DNA from: CAIYOL01 sp964494805
GTDB lineage: Bacteria; Planctomycetota; Phycisphaerae; Sedimentisphaerales; Anaerobacaceae
DNA: 64,000 bases
Direction of reading: 5' to 3'
Assembly: GCA_964494805.1 (NCBI GenBank)
Contig: CAZBST010000004.1
Location: 62,001-126,000 of the forward strand
The notes under the pieces are model-generated. The model was not told the DNA's origin and ran no database searches. It saw only the letters and a program-made list of their open reading frames with translations. This document shows positions 17,401 to 25,343 of the stretch, piece by piece. The translations under genes and the position numbers were made by a program. Numbering within the stretch: position 1 is the first letter of the stretch; each line of letters starts with the position of its first letter.

Positions 17401-18162
17401 TATCGTGCGAGCACCGACGTCTATGTTGCTTGCCCGCACAGCGGCGAATATCTCATCAAGGCCCACTTTGAACGCGCGCATTGCATCTGGGTCAACATCT
17501 ATCTGATATTCCTTGACAAACCCACCCACAGAGGCAACTTCGCTTATCCCCTCTGCGCTTAGAAGCGCATAGCGCACGGTCCAGTCCTGGATGCTCCTTA
17601 GCTCGTCGAGGTCCCATCCGCCGGTCGGTTCGCCGTTGGGGTCTCTGCCCTCCAAAGTGTACCAGAAAATCTGACCGAGCGCCGTCGCGTCCGGACCGAG
17701 CATCGGTTGCACACCCTCCGGCAATGTCCCCGCAGGCAGGGAGTTAAGCTTCTCAAGTATCCGGCTGCGCGTCCAGTAGAAGTCCTCTTTCTCGCTGAAA
17801 ATAATGTATATACTCGAAAAGCCGAACATTGAAAAGCAGCGAATCGTCTTCACCCCCGGCACACCCAACAGCGATGTCGTCAGCGGATATGTTATCTGGT
17901 CTTCAACATCCTGCGGGCTTCTTCCCGGCCAGTTAGTAAATACAATCTGCTGGTTCTCACCGATGTCGGGTATTGCATCGACCGCAACAGGATTTCTCGG
18001 CAGTAAGCTGAATTCCCAGTCGAAAGGCGCGACTATCACACCCCAGCCTATAAAGAACAATACAATCAACGCCACTACAAGCTTGTTCTCCAGGCAGAAG
18101 CGTATCACCTTATCGACGAACGATGGCTGTTGCCTCCTTAGCTCATCCATCAAGTTATGCAC
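14461..18162 (-). CDS. cusA: Heavy-metal RND efflux pump (CusA/CzcA type)
   Basis: Inner-membrane proton-driven pump of the HME-RND group, moving metal (Cu(I)/Ag(I) by context) from periplasm or cytoplasm through the CusB/TolC channel. The HME signature is clear: DFYWTRSRILEKLN in the first periplasmic loop and the fourth-helix charge motif AIAIGTMVDMGIVICENI. At 1233 residues it is nearly 200 longer than E. coli CusA (1047). About 120 extra residues, rich in hydrophobic segments, lie near 545-670, and a polar insertion (YILDKDGSR to YRQWRPN) lies in the second periplasmic part. Order on the minus strand: csoR, tolC, cusB, YHS gene, cusA, arsC. Confidence 0.92.
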   Translation of the reverse strand: MHNLMDELRRQQPSFVDKVIRFCLENKLVVALIVLFFIGWGVIVAPFDWEFSLLPRNPVAVDAIPDIGENQQIVFTNWPGRSPQDVEDQITYPLTTSLLGVPGVKTIRCFSMFGFSSIYIIFSEKEDFYWTRSRILEKLNSLPAGTLPEGVQPMLGPDATALGQIFWYTLEGRDPNGEPTGGWDLDELRSIQDWTVRYALLSAEGISEVASVGGFVKEYQIDVDPDAMRAFKVGLDEIFAAVRASNIDVGARTIEINRAEYVIRGLGFIKELGDVKNTVIKVNDNVPVYIKDVAHVSYGPALRRGALDKGGAEAVGGVVVVRYGYNPLEAIKNVKKKIEEISPGLPNKKLVDGTVSKVAVVPFYDRTGLIYETLGTLESALTEEILVTIIVVIVMVLHLRSSALISGLLPLAVLMCFIAMKVFHVDANIVALSGIAIAIGTMVDMGIVICENILRHLGEAGPGDNKLEVVYRAASEVGSAVLTAVSTTVVGFLPVFSMTGAEGKLFKPLAFTKTFALIASVIVALTIIPPAAHTLFTKSGLKKGVRKVLGIVLLGCGIAAWILFAWWVAIIVITIGSYHLLHERLPKKAIGWGPMAANITAILFVGIILTKHWLPLGVEKGTVINLVFVILLIGGLLVFFRFFQGVYPRLLAWCLRHKLLFLSVPVLIVILGLLVWSGLGKEFMPPLDEGAFLYMPTTMPHASIGEALDILQKQDEALQSIPEVDLVVGKIGRAETALDPAPISMIETIINYKPEYILDKDGSRARFKYDKKAKDFAHDPNGNLIPDENGRPYRQWRPNIKSPDDIWDEIVKAGQIPGTTSAPKLQPIAARIVMLQSGMRAPMGIKVKGPDLETIEKFGLELERLLKEVPSVEPDAVIADRIIGKPYLEIEIDRLAIARYGISIQKIQNVIEVAIGGRRITTTVEGRERYPVRVRYLRELRDQIETLGKILVPAMGDTQIPLIQLANIRYVRGPQVIKSEDTFLTSYVLFDKKPQYAEVDVVEQCRKFLEDKIATGELVVPSGVSYAFAGSYENQVRAQKTLAVVVPLALFIIFMILYFQFKSVITAVLVFSGIVVAWAGGFLMIWCYAQPWFLNFSLFGVNMRQLFQMHPINLSVAIWVGFLALFGIASDNGVLICTYIEQQFAGQQQSTIDAIREKVILASKRRIRPALMTTATTILALLPVLTSTGRGSDIMVPMAIPSFGGMTIQIVTVLVVPVLYCWVKEVKIRSMEK

Positions 18163-18207
18163 TCCGAGAAAACTACACTATGCATCCACTCTTTAACAGA
18201 TTTGCAG

Positions 18208-18510
18208 TTATTGTTTGAACTGCGGCAGCTTTGAAATATATTTTTCTGGGTCCGCCTCGAACTTTGCCTTGCAGCTCTCGCAACAGAAATAAACCTTTTT
18301 GCCCTTGTACATTACAAAGACATTTTTGTCGATGGGGTTTCCTTCCATTACCGGACAGGTAGTCTGTTCGACCTCAGCGGAAGCTGCCTCTCTGGTTTCT
18401 GGCGGCGCAGCAGACTCTTTCTTTTTGCAGCCCGTTGCAATAACTGCCGTAATAGCTAATGCGCATCCGAGCAGCACCAGCAATCCAAGATGTTTTTTTG
18501 CTGCGTTCAT
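18208..18510 (-). CDS. YHS-domain lipoprotein
   Basis: The 100-residue product has a lipoprotein signal ending IATGC (C28), then an Ala/Glu linker and a YHS domain (52-95): TCPVMEG with C52, and VYFCCESC with C76, C77 and C80. YHS domains bind metal ions and often sit in copper transporters. Here it would be an anchored periplasmic metal-binding partner of the CusB/CusA pump, lying between their genes (gaps of 22 and 45 bases). Confidence 0.85.
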   Translation of the reverse strand: MNAAKKHLGLLVLLGCALAITAVIATGCKKKESAAPPETREAASAEVEQTTCPVMEGNPIDKNVFVMYKGKKVYFCCESCKAKFEADPEKYISKLPQFKQ

Positions 18511-18532
18511 TTTTGTTCCCTTTCAATTTTGA

Positions 18533-20014
18533 TTACATACCTGGCATATTCATTCCCTGTTCCATCTGGCCGCTTCCGTGCTGATGTCCCATTGGCGAGG
18601 CACCGCCCTGCGGGTTCATCATACTCGGCTTTGCCTGTATCTGCAGAGCCGAATCTATCTTGAAATTCCCATTTGTTACTACCAATTCTCCCTCTGCCAA
18701 TCCTTCTTTAACAAGATAATAATCGCCTGCTCTCGGCCCCAATACAATCTCTCTGCCTTCGAATGTTGGTTTTTCTCCGTCTGTCAATCGAACGTAAACA
18801 ACTGCACGCTTGCCGGTTATCAGTGGTGCCGATGCCGGTATAACAAGCGGTGGCTGGCCCGCCTGCTTTGCTGTAATATACCCCAACGATTCGGTCGTCA
18901 CCAAATCCATTCCACAGATATCACACTTGCCAGGCTCATTTCTTACAACCGATGGATGCATCGGGCATATCCACTTGCCTGTCATATCTTCGTCCATAAC
19001 CATCCCTGCCCCGGCCACCTTCGAGTGCACAACTGCACGAACAAACATCTCCGGTTTCAATCGTCCGTCGGGATTGGCAACGTTTACCCGCACCTTCACC
19101 GTTCTAGTCATAGAGTCCAGCACAGGGTCGATAAAGCTAATTGTTCCCTCAAATACTTCGCCCGGATATGCCTCCGTCGTGAATTCTACCTTCTGCCCAT
19201 ATCGTATCCACATTAAATCCTGCTCATATGCGTCCAGCTTCACCCAGACTTCCGAGAGGTCCGCAATCGTGTATATTTTTGTCCCCGTATCGACGTAATC
19301 ACCTGCGTTGGCATGCTTGGCTATTACAATCCCGCCTATAGGCGCATAAATGGTTAAATGGTCAGTCGGCTTGCCCGTCTTTTCAATCTCTTCTATTTGT
19401 TCTTTCAGCAAACCCAGCAGTCGAAGTTTTTCTCTGGCTGCCTCGAGCGTAGCAATACTCGACTGTCGCATAAGCTCTGTTGCACCGCTTGTCTTCTGCA
19501 CAGCCTTAACCGCCTGTAAAAGCTCCGCCTGGGCGCTTAAAAGCTCAGGGCTGTAAAGGTAAACCATGTGGTCGCCCTCGCGGACTAATATCCCGGTGAA
19601 ATCCACATACAGCCGGTCGATTCTCCCCGGCACCCACGCAGCGATTTCCTTGACTCTACTTTCATCGTAATCTACCTTGCCCACCATCCGAACCTCGGCT
19701 TCAACGAATTTCCGTTCCACCGGTGTCGTCTGAACCTCCATCAGCTTTATGGCGTCTTCAGAAAATAGTATCTGTCTGGTTCCGACCTCTTTCTCACTTG
19801 TAGTAACAGGTATCAAATCCATAAAACAAATAGGGCATTTGCCAGGTTTTGGCTGGCGAATCTGCGGGTGCATTGCGCAGGTCCACCATTGCTGTTTAGA
19901 CTGCACGGCTACTGTTTTAGGAGCCTTTGTTTCTTGTGTAACTATTCCACCTCTGATTAAAAATCCTGCCAGAAAAGCTGCGAGTATTATGATTATTATT
20001 CTATAGCGTTTCAT
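18533..20014 (-). CDS. cusB: RND periplasmic adaptor with two heavy-metal-binding domains (CusB type)
   Basis: Membrane-fusion protein linking the pump to the outer-membrane channel. The 493-residue product has an N-terminal anchor (about 5-25) and a first heavy-metal-binding domain at 43-70 (WWTCAMHPQI to GKCPICFMDL). A coiled hairpin and the lipoyl/barrel domains follow, then a second heavy-metal-binding domain near 345-375 (WICPMHPSV to GKCDICGMDL). The end is rich in Met and His (GHQHGSGQMEQGMNMPGM). Having one such domain inserted late in the chain as well as one at the front is less usual. Met and Cys ligands support Cu(I)/Ag(I). Confidence 0.9.
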   Translation of the reverse strand: MKRYRIIIIILAAFLAGFLIRGGIVTQETKAPKTVAVQSKQQWWTCAMHPQIRQPKPGKCPICFMDLIPVTTSEKEVGTRQILFSEDAIKLMEVQTTPVERKFVEAEVRMVGKVDYDESRVKEIAAWVPGRIDRLYVDFTGILVREGDHMVYLYSPELLSAQAELLQAVKAVQKTSGATELMRQSSIATLEAAREKLRLLGLLKEQIEEIEKTGKPTDHLTIYAPIGGIVIAKHANAGDYVDTGTKIYTIADLSEVWVKLDAYEQDLMWIRYGQKVEFTTEAYPGEVFEGTISFIDPVLDSMTRTVKVRVNVANPDGRLKPEMFVRAVVHSKVAGAGMVMDEDMTGKWICPMHPSVVRNEPGKCDICGMDLVTTESLGYITAKQAGQPPLVIPASAPLITGKRAVVYVRLTDGEKPTFEGREIVLGPRAGDYYLVKEGLAEGELVVTNGNFKIDSALQIQAKPSMMNPQGGASPMGHQHGSGQMEQGMNMPGM

Positions 20015-20023
20015 AACTGTCCC

Positions 20024-21310
20024 TTATTCTGTTGATAATTCTGTCCCAGCGAGCATTTCCAGCTCAGCCAGTTTCTGCCGGTTGTTCGTTACAGCCCTTT
20101 CGTACCACAATTGATACTCAAGCAGCGTTCGTTGAGCATCTATCAAACTTAGAAAATCTACCGTCCCGCCCTGATAGGCCGTCTCAGATGCTCCTAATAG
20201 TTCTTGTGCTTTCGGTACTAAAACATCTCCATAAAGCTTAATCTTGCGGCCGCTGTCTTCAAAATCATACAACGCTCGCACAGCATGCGCAATCAGCGTA
20301 TTTTCCGCCTCTATTTTCTGCTGGGTTGCTCTTGCCGTCTCTGCCTTTGCCTGTAACTCCGCTGCTTTGTAACTATCCCGCCAAATGGGCAGGTTCATCG
20401 TAAACATTAAAATAACAGGGTCTTTGCCGCTGTTTCTAGTGCCCGACATAGCTGCTTCGTCGGTTACTATCCAATCCACACCAACGCCTATATCGGGCCA
20501 GAAGTTCTTTTTCGCCAGTTCAATCCTGTGCCTTGCGGCCTCTGTCTCAAAACTCAAAGCGCTGAGCTCGGGATTCCGTGCCCTTAGACTTTCTATTAGC
20601 TGATTACGGCTGACCTCGACCTGCTGAAATTTTTCTCTTGCAGGCCAGAGTAGAATTTCGAAACTTTGCCTGTTAAGCGCCGCATTAAGGCGGGCTGAAA
20701 TCGGCTCACGAAGCTCCTCAAGAGTTTTTAAGTGGTCTTCTATCTTCGCCAGTTCCACCTGTGCACGTATCACATCAGGCTGCCCAGCTGTTGCCGCCGA
20801 GTATTTAGTTCTCGCTACTTCCTCGAAGTGCTTAATTAACTCCAGATTCTCCTTAGCTATATCTACCGCTGCGGCTAAATAAGCGTATTCGTAGTACGCA
20901 TCCTTAACCTCAAAAAAGAGTTTTAACTTAGCCGCTTCGTACCGCTGCCTGGCAGCTTTGGCCGCTGACGCTGCTGCATCCGTTCGGGCCTCAATTTTGC
21001 CAAACCACGGAAACGTCTGCATTATACCAAACCTGTGCCTTTGCGGTCCGACCCTCGTTTCGACCTCTTGAATATAATAACCATAAGTAAATTTAGGATC
21101 CGGCAGCGCCTCGGCCTGAGGGACTTGCTCTAACGCCGCCTTCCACTGTTCGAACATAGCTTTCAGATTGGCGTTATTAAGCGATGCGTATCGCAGGTAA
21201 TCTTGGAGACCAACTAAACTATTCCCGTCGCTTGGCTGTTCTGAACCCCAGGCAAACGGCGTAAACGCAAATATAATAACTCCTGCAATCAGGACTGCTT
21301 GTTGTTTCAT
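20024..21310 (-). CDS. TolC-family outer-membrane efflux protein (CusC-like)
   Basis: The 428-residue product has a cleavable signal (about 1-22, ending FAWGS) followed by two long helical repeats of the outer-membrane factor fold. The typical helices YEYAYLAAAVDIAKENLELIKHFEEVA and the second-repeat ending ALYDFEDSGRKIKLY, AYQGGTVDFLSLIDAQRTLLEYQLWYERA are present. It has no lipobox, unlike many CusC proteins. It sits 9 bases before cusB and 82 after csoR, so it is the outer-membrane exit of this copper pump. Confidence 0.9.
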   Translation of the reverse strand: MKQQAVLIAGVIIFAFTPFAWGSEQPSDGNSLVGLQDYLRYASLNNANLKAMFEQWKAALEQVPQAEALPDPKFTYGYYIQEVETRVGPQRHRFGIMQTFPWFGKIEARTDAAASAAKAARQRYEAAKLKLFFEVKDAYYEYAYLAAAVDIAKENLELIKHFEEVARTKYSAATAGQPDVIRAQVELAKIEDHLKTLEELREPISARLNAALNRQSFEILLWPAREKFQQVEVSRNQLIESLRARNPELSALSFETEAARHRIELAKKNFWPDIGVGVDWIVTDEAAMSGTRNSGKDPVILMFTMNLPIWRDSYKAAELQAKAETARATQQKIEAENTLIAHAVRALYDFEDSGRKIKLYGDVLVPKAQELLGASETAYQGGTVDFLSLIDAQRTLLEYQLWYERAVTNNRQKLAELEMLAGTELSTE

Positions 21311-21392
21311 ATTCGCCCTTTTAAACTGTCATTTTACTACACTGTTAAGACGACTCCATAAAAAACAGTATCTTTTATTTTCATAGCCAAAC

Positions 21393-21674
21393 CTACCCTC
21401 TGCGCGTTTGATGTACCAGCTTGAGGATTTCTTCCAGCTTTTGTTGTTTTTCTTTTTTGGAGTTTCCCCTTACAGCTTCGGTTACGCAGTTCTGAAAGTG
21501 CTTTTCCAGAATCTTCTCCTCTACCCGGCTGAGGGCCCCCTTAACAGCGTGTATCTGGTTCAAGATATCAATGCAGTATTCGCGGTCTTCAATCATCCTC
21601 TGAACGCCGCGAACTTGTCCCTCAATCCGCTTTAATGCAACCAGGCTGCTCTTATGGCTCGGATTTTTCTTCAT
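21393..21674 (-). CDS. csoR: CsoR-type copper-sensing repressor
   Basis: All-helical DUF156 repressor of 93 residues. The copper ligands C34, H59 and C63 have exactly the spacing of Mycobacterium CsoR (25 then 4 residues), which favours Cu(I) over the nickel (RcnR) or formaldehyde (FrmR) branches. It is the first gene of the efflux operon. AAGGG lies 8 bases before the ATG. The large palindrome upstream is a classic CsoR operator, so copper should release the repressor and induce its own operon. Confidence 0.92.
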   Translation of the reverse strand: MKKNPSHKSSLVALKRIEGQVRGVQRMIEDREYCIDILNQIHAVKGALSRVEEKILEKHFQNCVTEAVRGNSKKEKQQKLEEILKLVHQTRRG

Positions 21675-21702
21675 CGGTCAACCCTTTTCCATTTACACGT
21701 TT

Positions 21703-21725
21703 ATTATACCCCCAGGGGGTATAAT
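21703..21725 (-). promoter_or_regulatory. CsoR operator and -10 element of the copper operon
   Basis: A perfect 23-bp palindrome with arms ATTATACCCCC and GGGGGTATAAT around a single central base. This matches the G-tract operator known for CsoR repressors. On the minus strand the downstream arm contains TATAAT, a consensus -10, and TGAACA lies about 18 bases further upstream as a likely -35. The repressor would cover the promoter. It lies 29 bases before the csoR start codon. Confidence 0.85.
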
Positions 21726-21822
21726 ATGTTCAGGAAAATAATTAAATTTTTCAGGTTGAAATATAAGCTGGCATTCAGCAGCTGCTATAACCACTCCATT
21801 TCCTATCAGGTTCCCCGCCCAA

Positions 21823-22716
21823 CTATCTCCGCGAGCAGAATTTAAACATCTCGCAGAACTCACAGCCGCTGCGGCGGCGTCCTGTGCAGTTTTTCACTAT
21901 ACCAATGCGACTGAGGGCAAAATCATATTTAACTGGGTCGGCCGGCTCAATTTCAGCAAAGCAATTTGTTATTTTTACCGACGTTGACAAAGAAATTACT
22001 TTTCGGTCGTGAAACCCCAATATCCTGCACAATCTGCCCATATGCACATCGACCGGCACAATCAATTTAGCTTTATCAATACGTTTCCACAAACCGGTAT
22101 CCACCTCGTCATCCCGTACCATCCAACGCAGGAAAAGATTCAATCTCTTACAGGTGCTGCCGGCAGATGGGCGTGCAAGCAAATAGCTTAACTGCGTCGA
22201 GGCAGGTGAATTGTGGGTTTTAGCATACATATCCAGAAGCGAATTGCAGAATTTTGACAATGCGGGAATAATATTTTCATCCTCAGGATTGTAGCCCCAA
22301 ATAAAAAACTCCTCGATACTACCATATTGGTTCAAAACTTTTTTTAATAATTCAAGCAAATCCGAAATGTCTCCGCCGGAGGTGAAACGATGCTTGAAAT
22401 TTTTCAGCTTCCGTCTCTTCTGTGCATCAAAGTTCAAAATAAACTCAAATGGGCTGGCCCCCATGCGTCCCAAGAGGTCGGTTAGACTTTTCTGGATTTG
22501 CTGAACCCTGCCATAGGCAAGTTCGGCGGCTAAAAGCCCGGCAATTTCCATATCCGCCGGTTTGGAATAGTGATAGACAAACTGCAACGGGTCGGGCTTG
22601 ATAAGCTCATAACGATTGTACTTATGATACAACTTTTCAAGAACGGTTTTTATACTCTCCGGCCGTTTCACTGCGGCAAATTGACGCGAACTTGTTGCGG
22701 TTGCTGTCATCGGCAT
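21823..22716 (-). CDS. TIGR02757-family protein (DUF2400)
   Basis: Conserved bacterial protein of 297 residues, probably nucleic-acid-related, with an end resembling a helix-hairpin-helix glycosylase Fe-S loop. Family landmarks are DPLQFVYHYSKPADMEIAGLLAAELAYGRV (about 42-71), RLNLFLRWMVR with VPVDVHMGRLCRILG, and DPVKYDFALSRIGI. The C-terminus has four cysteines in C-x8-C-x2-C-x5-C (near 274-295). The reaction is not known. It starts 12 bases after korB and may share its transcript, though no functional link is known. Confidence 0.85.
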   Translation of the reverse strand: MPMTATATSSRQFAAVKRPESIKTVLEKLYHKYNRYELIKPDPLQFVYHYSKPADMEIAGLLAAELAYGRVQQIQKSLTDLLGRMGASPFEFILNFDAQKRRKLKNFKHRFTSGGDISDLLELLKKVLNQYGSIEEFFIWGYNPEDENIIPALSKFCNSLLDMYAKTHNSPASTQLSYLLARPSAGSTCKRLNLFLRWMVRDDEVDTGLWKRIDKAKLIVPVDVHMGRLCRILGFHDRKVISLSTSVKITNCFAEIEPADPVKYDFALSRIGIVKNCTGRRRSGCEFCEMFKFCSRR

Positions 22717-22728
22717 ATAATTTTCCTA

Positions 22729-23598
22729 TCAGCCCGTAGTCCGGAACTTGTCAATCAGGGTTTGCAGCCGAGCAAAATCAGGCTCTCTTTCAAACAGAGG
22801 CCTGCTGTCCTGACTATATATTCTCACATTGTCCTCGAAGGTGCTTTTATTGGGATTAATATAGAATATGCCCAGCGGCAACTTGTCCCCTTCGACAGCT
22901 CTTTTGAAGGCAGCGATGCGGTCGCGTGGGTTGTGAGAATCCTCAAGGTAATAGGTGTGCTCCTTGAACCATTGCCAGGTATTCATTTTGTTGAACGTAA
23001 CGCAGGGCTGAAATATATCAACCAAAGCATATCCTTTGTGCGTAATTGCCTTTTTGAGAATCTCTTTTGTCTGTTCAACGTCGCCTACGAATGCCCTGGC
23101 AACAAAGCCAGCATCGAGGGCGATTGCGACGGCGAGAGGGTTGAACGGTTCGAGAAAAACGCCAGCGACCTGGACAGGGGTCTTGAAGCCGAGCTGACTT
23201 GTCGGAGAGGCCTGTCCTTTTGTCAAACCATAAACCATATTATTATGGACGATGTTGGTGATGTTCGGATTTCGCCTGATGGTGTGGAGGAAGTGATTGC
23301 CGCCTTCGCCATACATATCACCATCGCCGCTTTCGGCAATGACGGTCATCGAAGGGTTGGCGGCCTTTATGGCGGTAGCGGGCGACAAGGCACGTCCGTG
23401 TAAACCATTAAAGAAATGCGTTCTGAAATAATGCGGGATTTTCGCTGCCTGGCCTATGCCGGAAACCATTACAAGATTCTCCGGTGCGATATTCAGTTCA
23501 GCTAGTGCCCGTTTCAGCACGTTGAGAATCCCGTAATCGCCGCAGCCCGGACACCAGGCGATGTCAATTTCCCCCATATCAAAGACCTTTGTATTCAT
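22729..23598 (-). CDS. korB: 2-oxoacid:ferredoxin oxidoreductase, beta subunit
   Basis: Thiamine-diphosphate subunit of a 2-oxoglutarate- or related 2-oxoacid:ferredoxin oxidoreductase, which makes acyl-CoA and reduced ferredoxin. The 289-residue product starts with the cluster motif WCPGCGDYG (C16, C19). The TPP motif GDGDMYGEGGNH to NMVYGLTKGQASPTS is near 125-165. It pairs with korA 7 bases upstream. Oxygen-sensitive ferredoxin chemistry fits the neighbouring oxygen-defence genes. Substrate (2-oxoglutarate or branched-chain) cannot be fixed from sequence. Confidence 0.92.
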   Translation of the reverse strand: MNTKVFDMGEIDIAWCPGCGDYGILNVLKRALAELNIAPENLVMVSGIGQAAKIPHYFRTHFFNGLHGRALSPATAIKAANPSMTVIAESGDGDMYGEGGNHFLHTIRRNPNITNIVHNNMVYGLTKGQASPTSQLGFKTPVQVAGVFLEPFNPLAVAIALDAGFVARAFVGDVEQTKEILKKAITHKGYALVDIFQPCVTFNKMNTWQWFKEHTYYLEDSHNPRDRIAAFKRAVEGDKLPLGIFYINPNKSTFEDNVRIYSQDSRPLFEREPDFARLQTLIDKFRTTG

Positions 23599-23605
23599 AA
23601 ATGCC

Positions 23606-25318
23606 TCACTTTAGAATCTTCTCCAGCGCTTCCGCCACCTCTTCGACAGTAAAGCTCAGGCCGCTGTATTTCAAAACCCTGTCCTTAACATCGATGCCGG
23701 TGTGCAGTTTTATCAGTTTCGCAAATTGTCCCGTTGCGTTGCCCTCGATGACGACAACTTTCTTTGCTTTGGACAGATAATCCGAAGTTTGCGGGTATAA
23801 AGGATACACCTGACTGTAATGCAGCAACGAAGTATCCGGCCTGCCTGAAACCGCAATCGCCTCTTTTACAATATGATAGGTTGAGCCCCAGCAAACGATC
23901 AGGTTATCATATTCGCAGTTGGGGTAGAGTTCTGGTTCGACTATTTCGGCTTCAATCGATTCGAGTTTTCGCAGTCGCTTGTTGACCATTTTAGTTCTAA
24001 GCTGTAAATCTTCGGTGATATGCCCCTCTGCATCATGCTCATCACTGTCAACACATACAAGACCTTTGCCGAAACCGGGAACACCTCGCGGTGAGATGTC
24101 ATTTTCGGTCATTTCGTATCTTTTGTAATCGCCGGCGGTTTCGGTAATGTATTTCTCACACTTAACGCCTGCCAAGTCAAAGCCGCTGGTATTGTAATAG
24201 GTATCGATGAAATACTGGTCGGTAATAACAAAGACAGGCACTTGATATTTATCAGCGAGATTAAAGGCGCGTGCAGTAAGGTAAAATGCCTGTTCAATAG
24301 TGCCGGGTGCAAACAGGATTCTTGGGAACTCTCCGTGTCCCGCATAGAGGGCAAGTTCAATATCAGCTTGCTCAGTCCGCGTGGGCAAGCCTGTAGCCGG
24401 TCCAGGCCTTTGCGCAAGATGAACAACCACAGGTGATTCAAGCATACCCGCCAGACTTAATCCTTCGGCCATCAGTGCGAATCCGCCGCCCGATGTCGTA
24501 ACCATTGCTCTGGCACCGGCATACCAGGCACCGATTGCCATATTAATCGCCGCAATTTCATCCTCAGCCTGTTCGGCAATTATGCCAAAATCCCTGCCGT
24601 TTTTTGCAAGAAAGACCAACACAGGCGTTGATGGTGACATCGGATACGACGAAACAAAATTGCACCCTCCTGCTATCGCTCCAAGGCCTACCGCATCGCC
24701 TCCGGTAAGGAGCACGTGGTTTTTAACAGCTGCGTCCGGCTTGAGACTAAAATTTATTTTTGCCCGGTCAGCCAAATCTCCGGCAAGCCGAAAACCAGCT
24801 TCCGCTGCACGGACGTTATTTTGCACAATATCGGCAGCTTTCGAAGAGAAGGATTGTTTCACGTAGTCGCAGACATTGCTCAGCTCCATCCCTAACAAAC
24901 CTGCTAACATCCCTGCCGCAACAACGTTTGAGTAAACTTTGTTGCCGATATCGGTTGCGATTTTGGTAAACGGTGCTTTGACAAACCTGAAACGCCCGCT
25001 CGCGGCCTCATCTCCGGCAACTTCGGCTTCACCAAGGACCATTGTTTCCTGAGAGATTCTCTCCTGAAGATGTTGAACCGCACCTTTGTTTAATGTGATA
25101 AGCAGGTCTATACGGTTGGCAAAAGCCGATACTGGCCCGGAACTGACGCGTATTTGAGTTGAGTTATTGCCGCCTCGGACGCGCGACATATATTCCTTGG
25201 TTGCGAAGACATTGTAGCCGGCCAACTTCAGCATTCGCGTCAGAATACTTTCGACGGTCTGTATGCCCATGCCCGCCTGTCCGCACAGAACTATTGAAAC
25301 ATCATCTGCCCTTGTCAT
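23606..25318 (-). CDS. korA: 2-oxoacid:ferredoxin oxidoreductase, fused gamma-alpha subunit
   Basis: Partner of KorB. The 570-residue product joins the gamma domain (about 1-190: GQAGMGIQTVESILTRML, SRVRGGNNSTQIR) to the alpha domain (about 200-570: TGGDAVGLGAIAGGCNF, YPMSPSTPVLVFL, VTTSGGGFALMAEGLSLAG, RPGPATGLPTRTEQADIELALYAGHGE). The last motif is typical of KorA-type subunits. The gamma-alpha fusion is common in anaerobes and Planctomycetota. It begins 25 bases after the nickel superoxide dismutase gene, so it may lie on the same transcript. Confidence 0.92.
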   Translation of the reverse strand: MTRADDVSIVLCGQAGMGIQTVESILTRMLKLAGYNVFATKEYMSRVRGGNNSTQIRVSSGPVSAFANRIDLLITLNKGAVQHLQERISQETMVLGEAEVAGDEAASGRFRFVKAPFTKIATDIGNKVYSNVVAAGMLAGLLGMELSNVCDYVKQSFSSKAADIVQNNVRAAEAGFRLAGDLADRAKINFSLKPDAAVKNHVLLTGGDAVGLGAIAGGCNFVSSYPMSPSTPVLVFLAKNGRDFGIIAEQAEDEIAAINMAIGAWYAGARAMVTTSGGGFALMAEGLSLAGMLESPVVVHLAQRPGPATGLPTRTEQADIELALYAGHGEFPRILFAPGTIEQAFYLTARAFNLADKYQVPVFVITDQYFIDTYYNTSGFDLAGVKCEKYITETAGDYKRYEMTENDISPRGVPGFGKGLVCVDSDEHDAEGHITEDLQLRTKMVNKRLRKLESIEAEIVEPELYPNCEYDNLIVCWGSTYHIVKEAIAVSGRPDTSLLHYSQVYPLYPQTSDYLSKAKKVVVIEGNATGQFAKLIKLHTGIDVKDRVLKYSGLSFTVEEVAEALEKILK

Positions 25319-25343
25319 ACTTTCATCTGCCTATTCAAAAATC

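Noticed and set aside
22570..23403. 277-codon plus-strand frame opposite korB
   Set aside because: It is the complement of korB and the TIGR02757 gene with no domain of its own.
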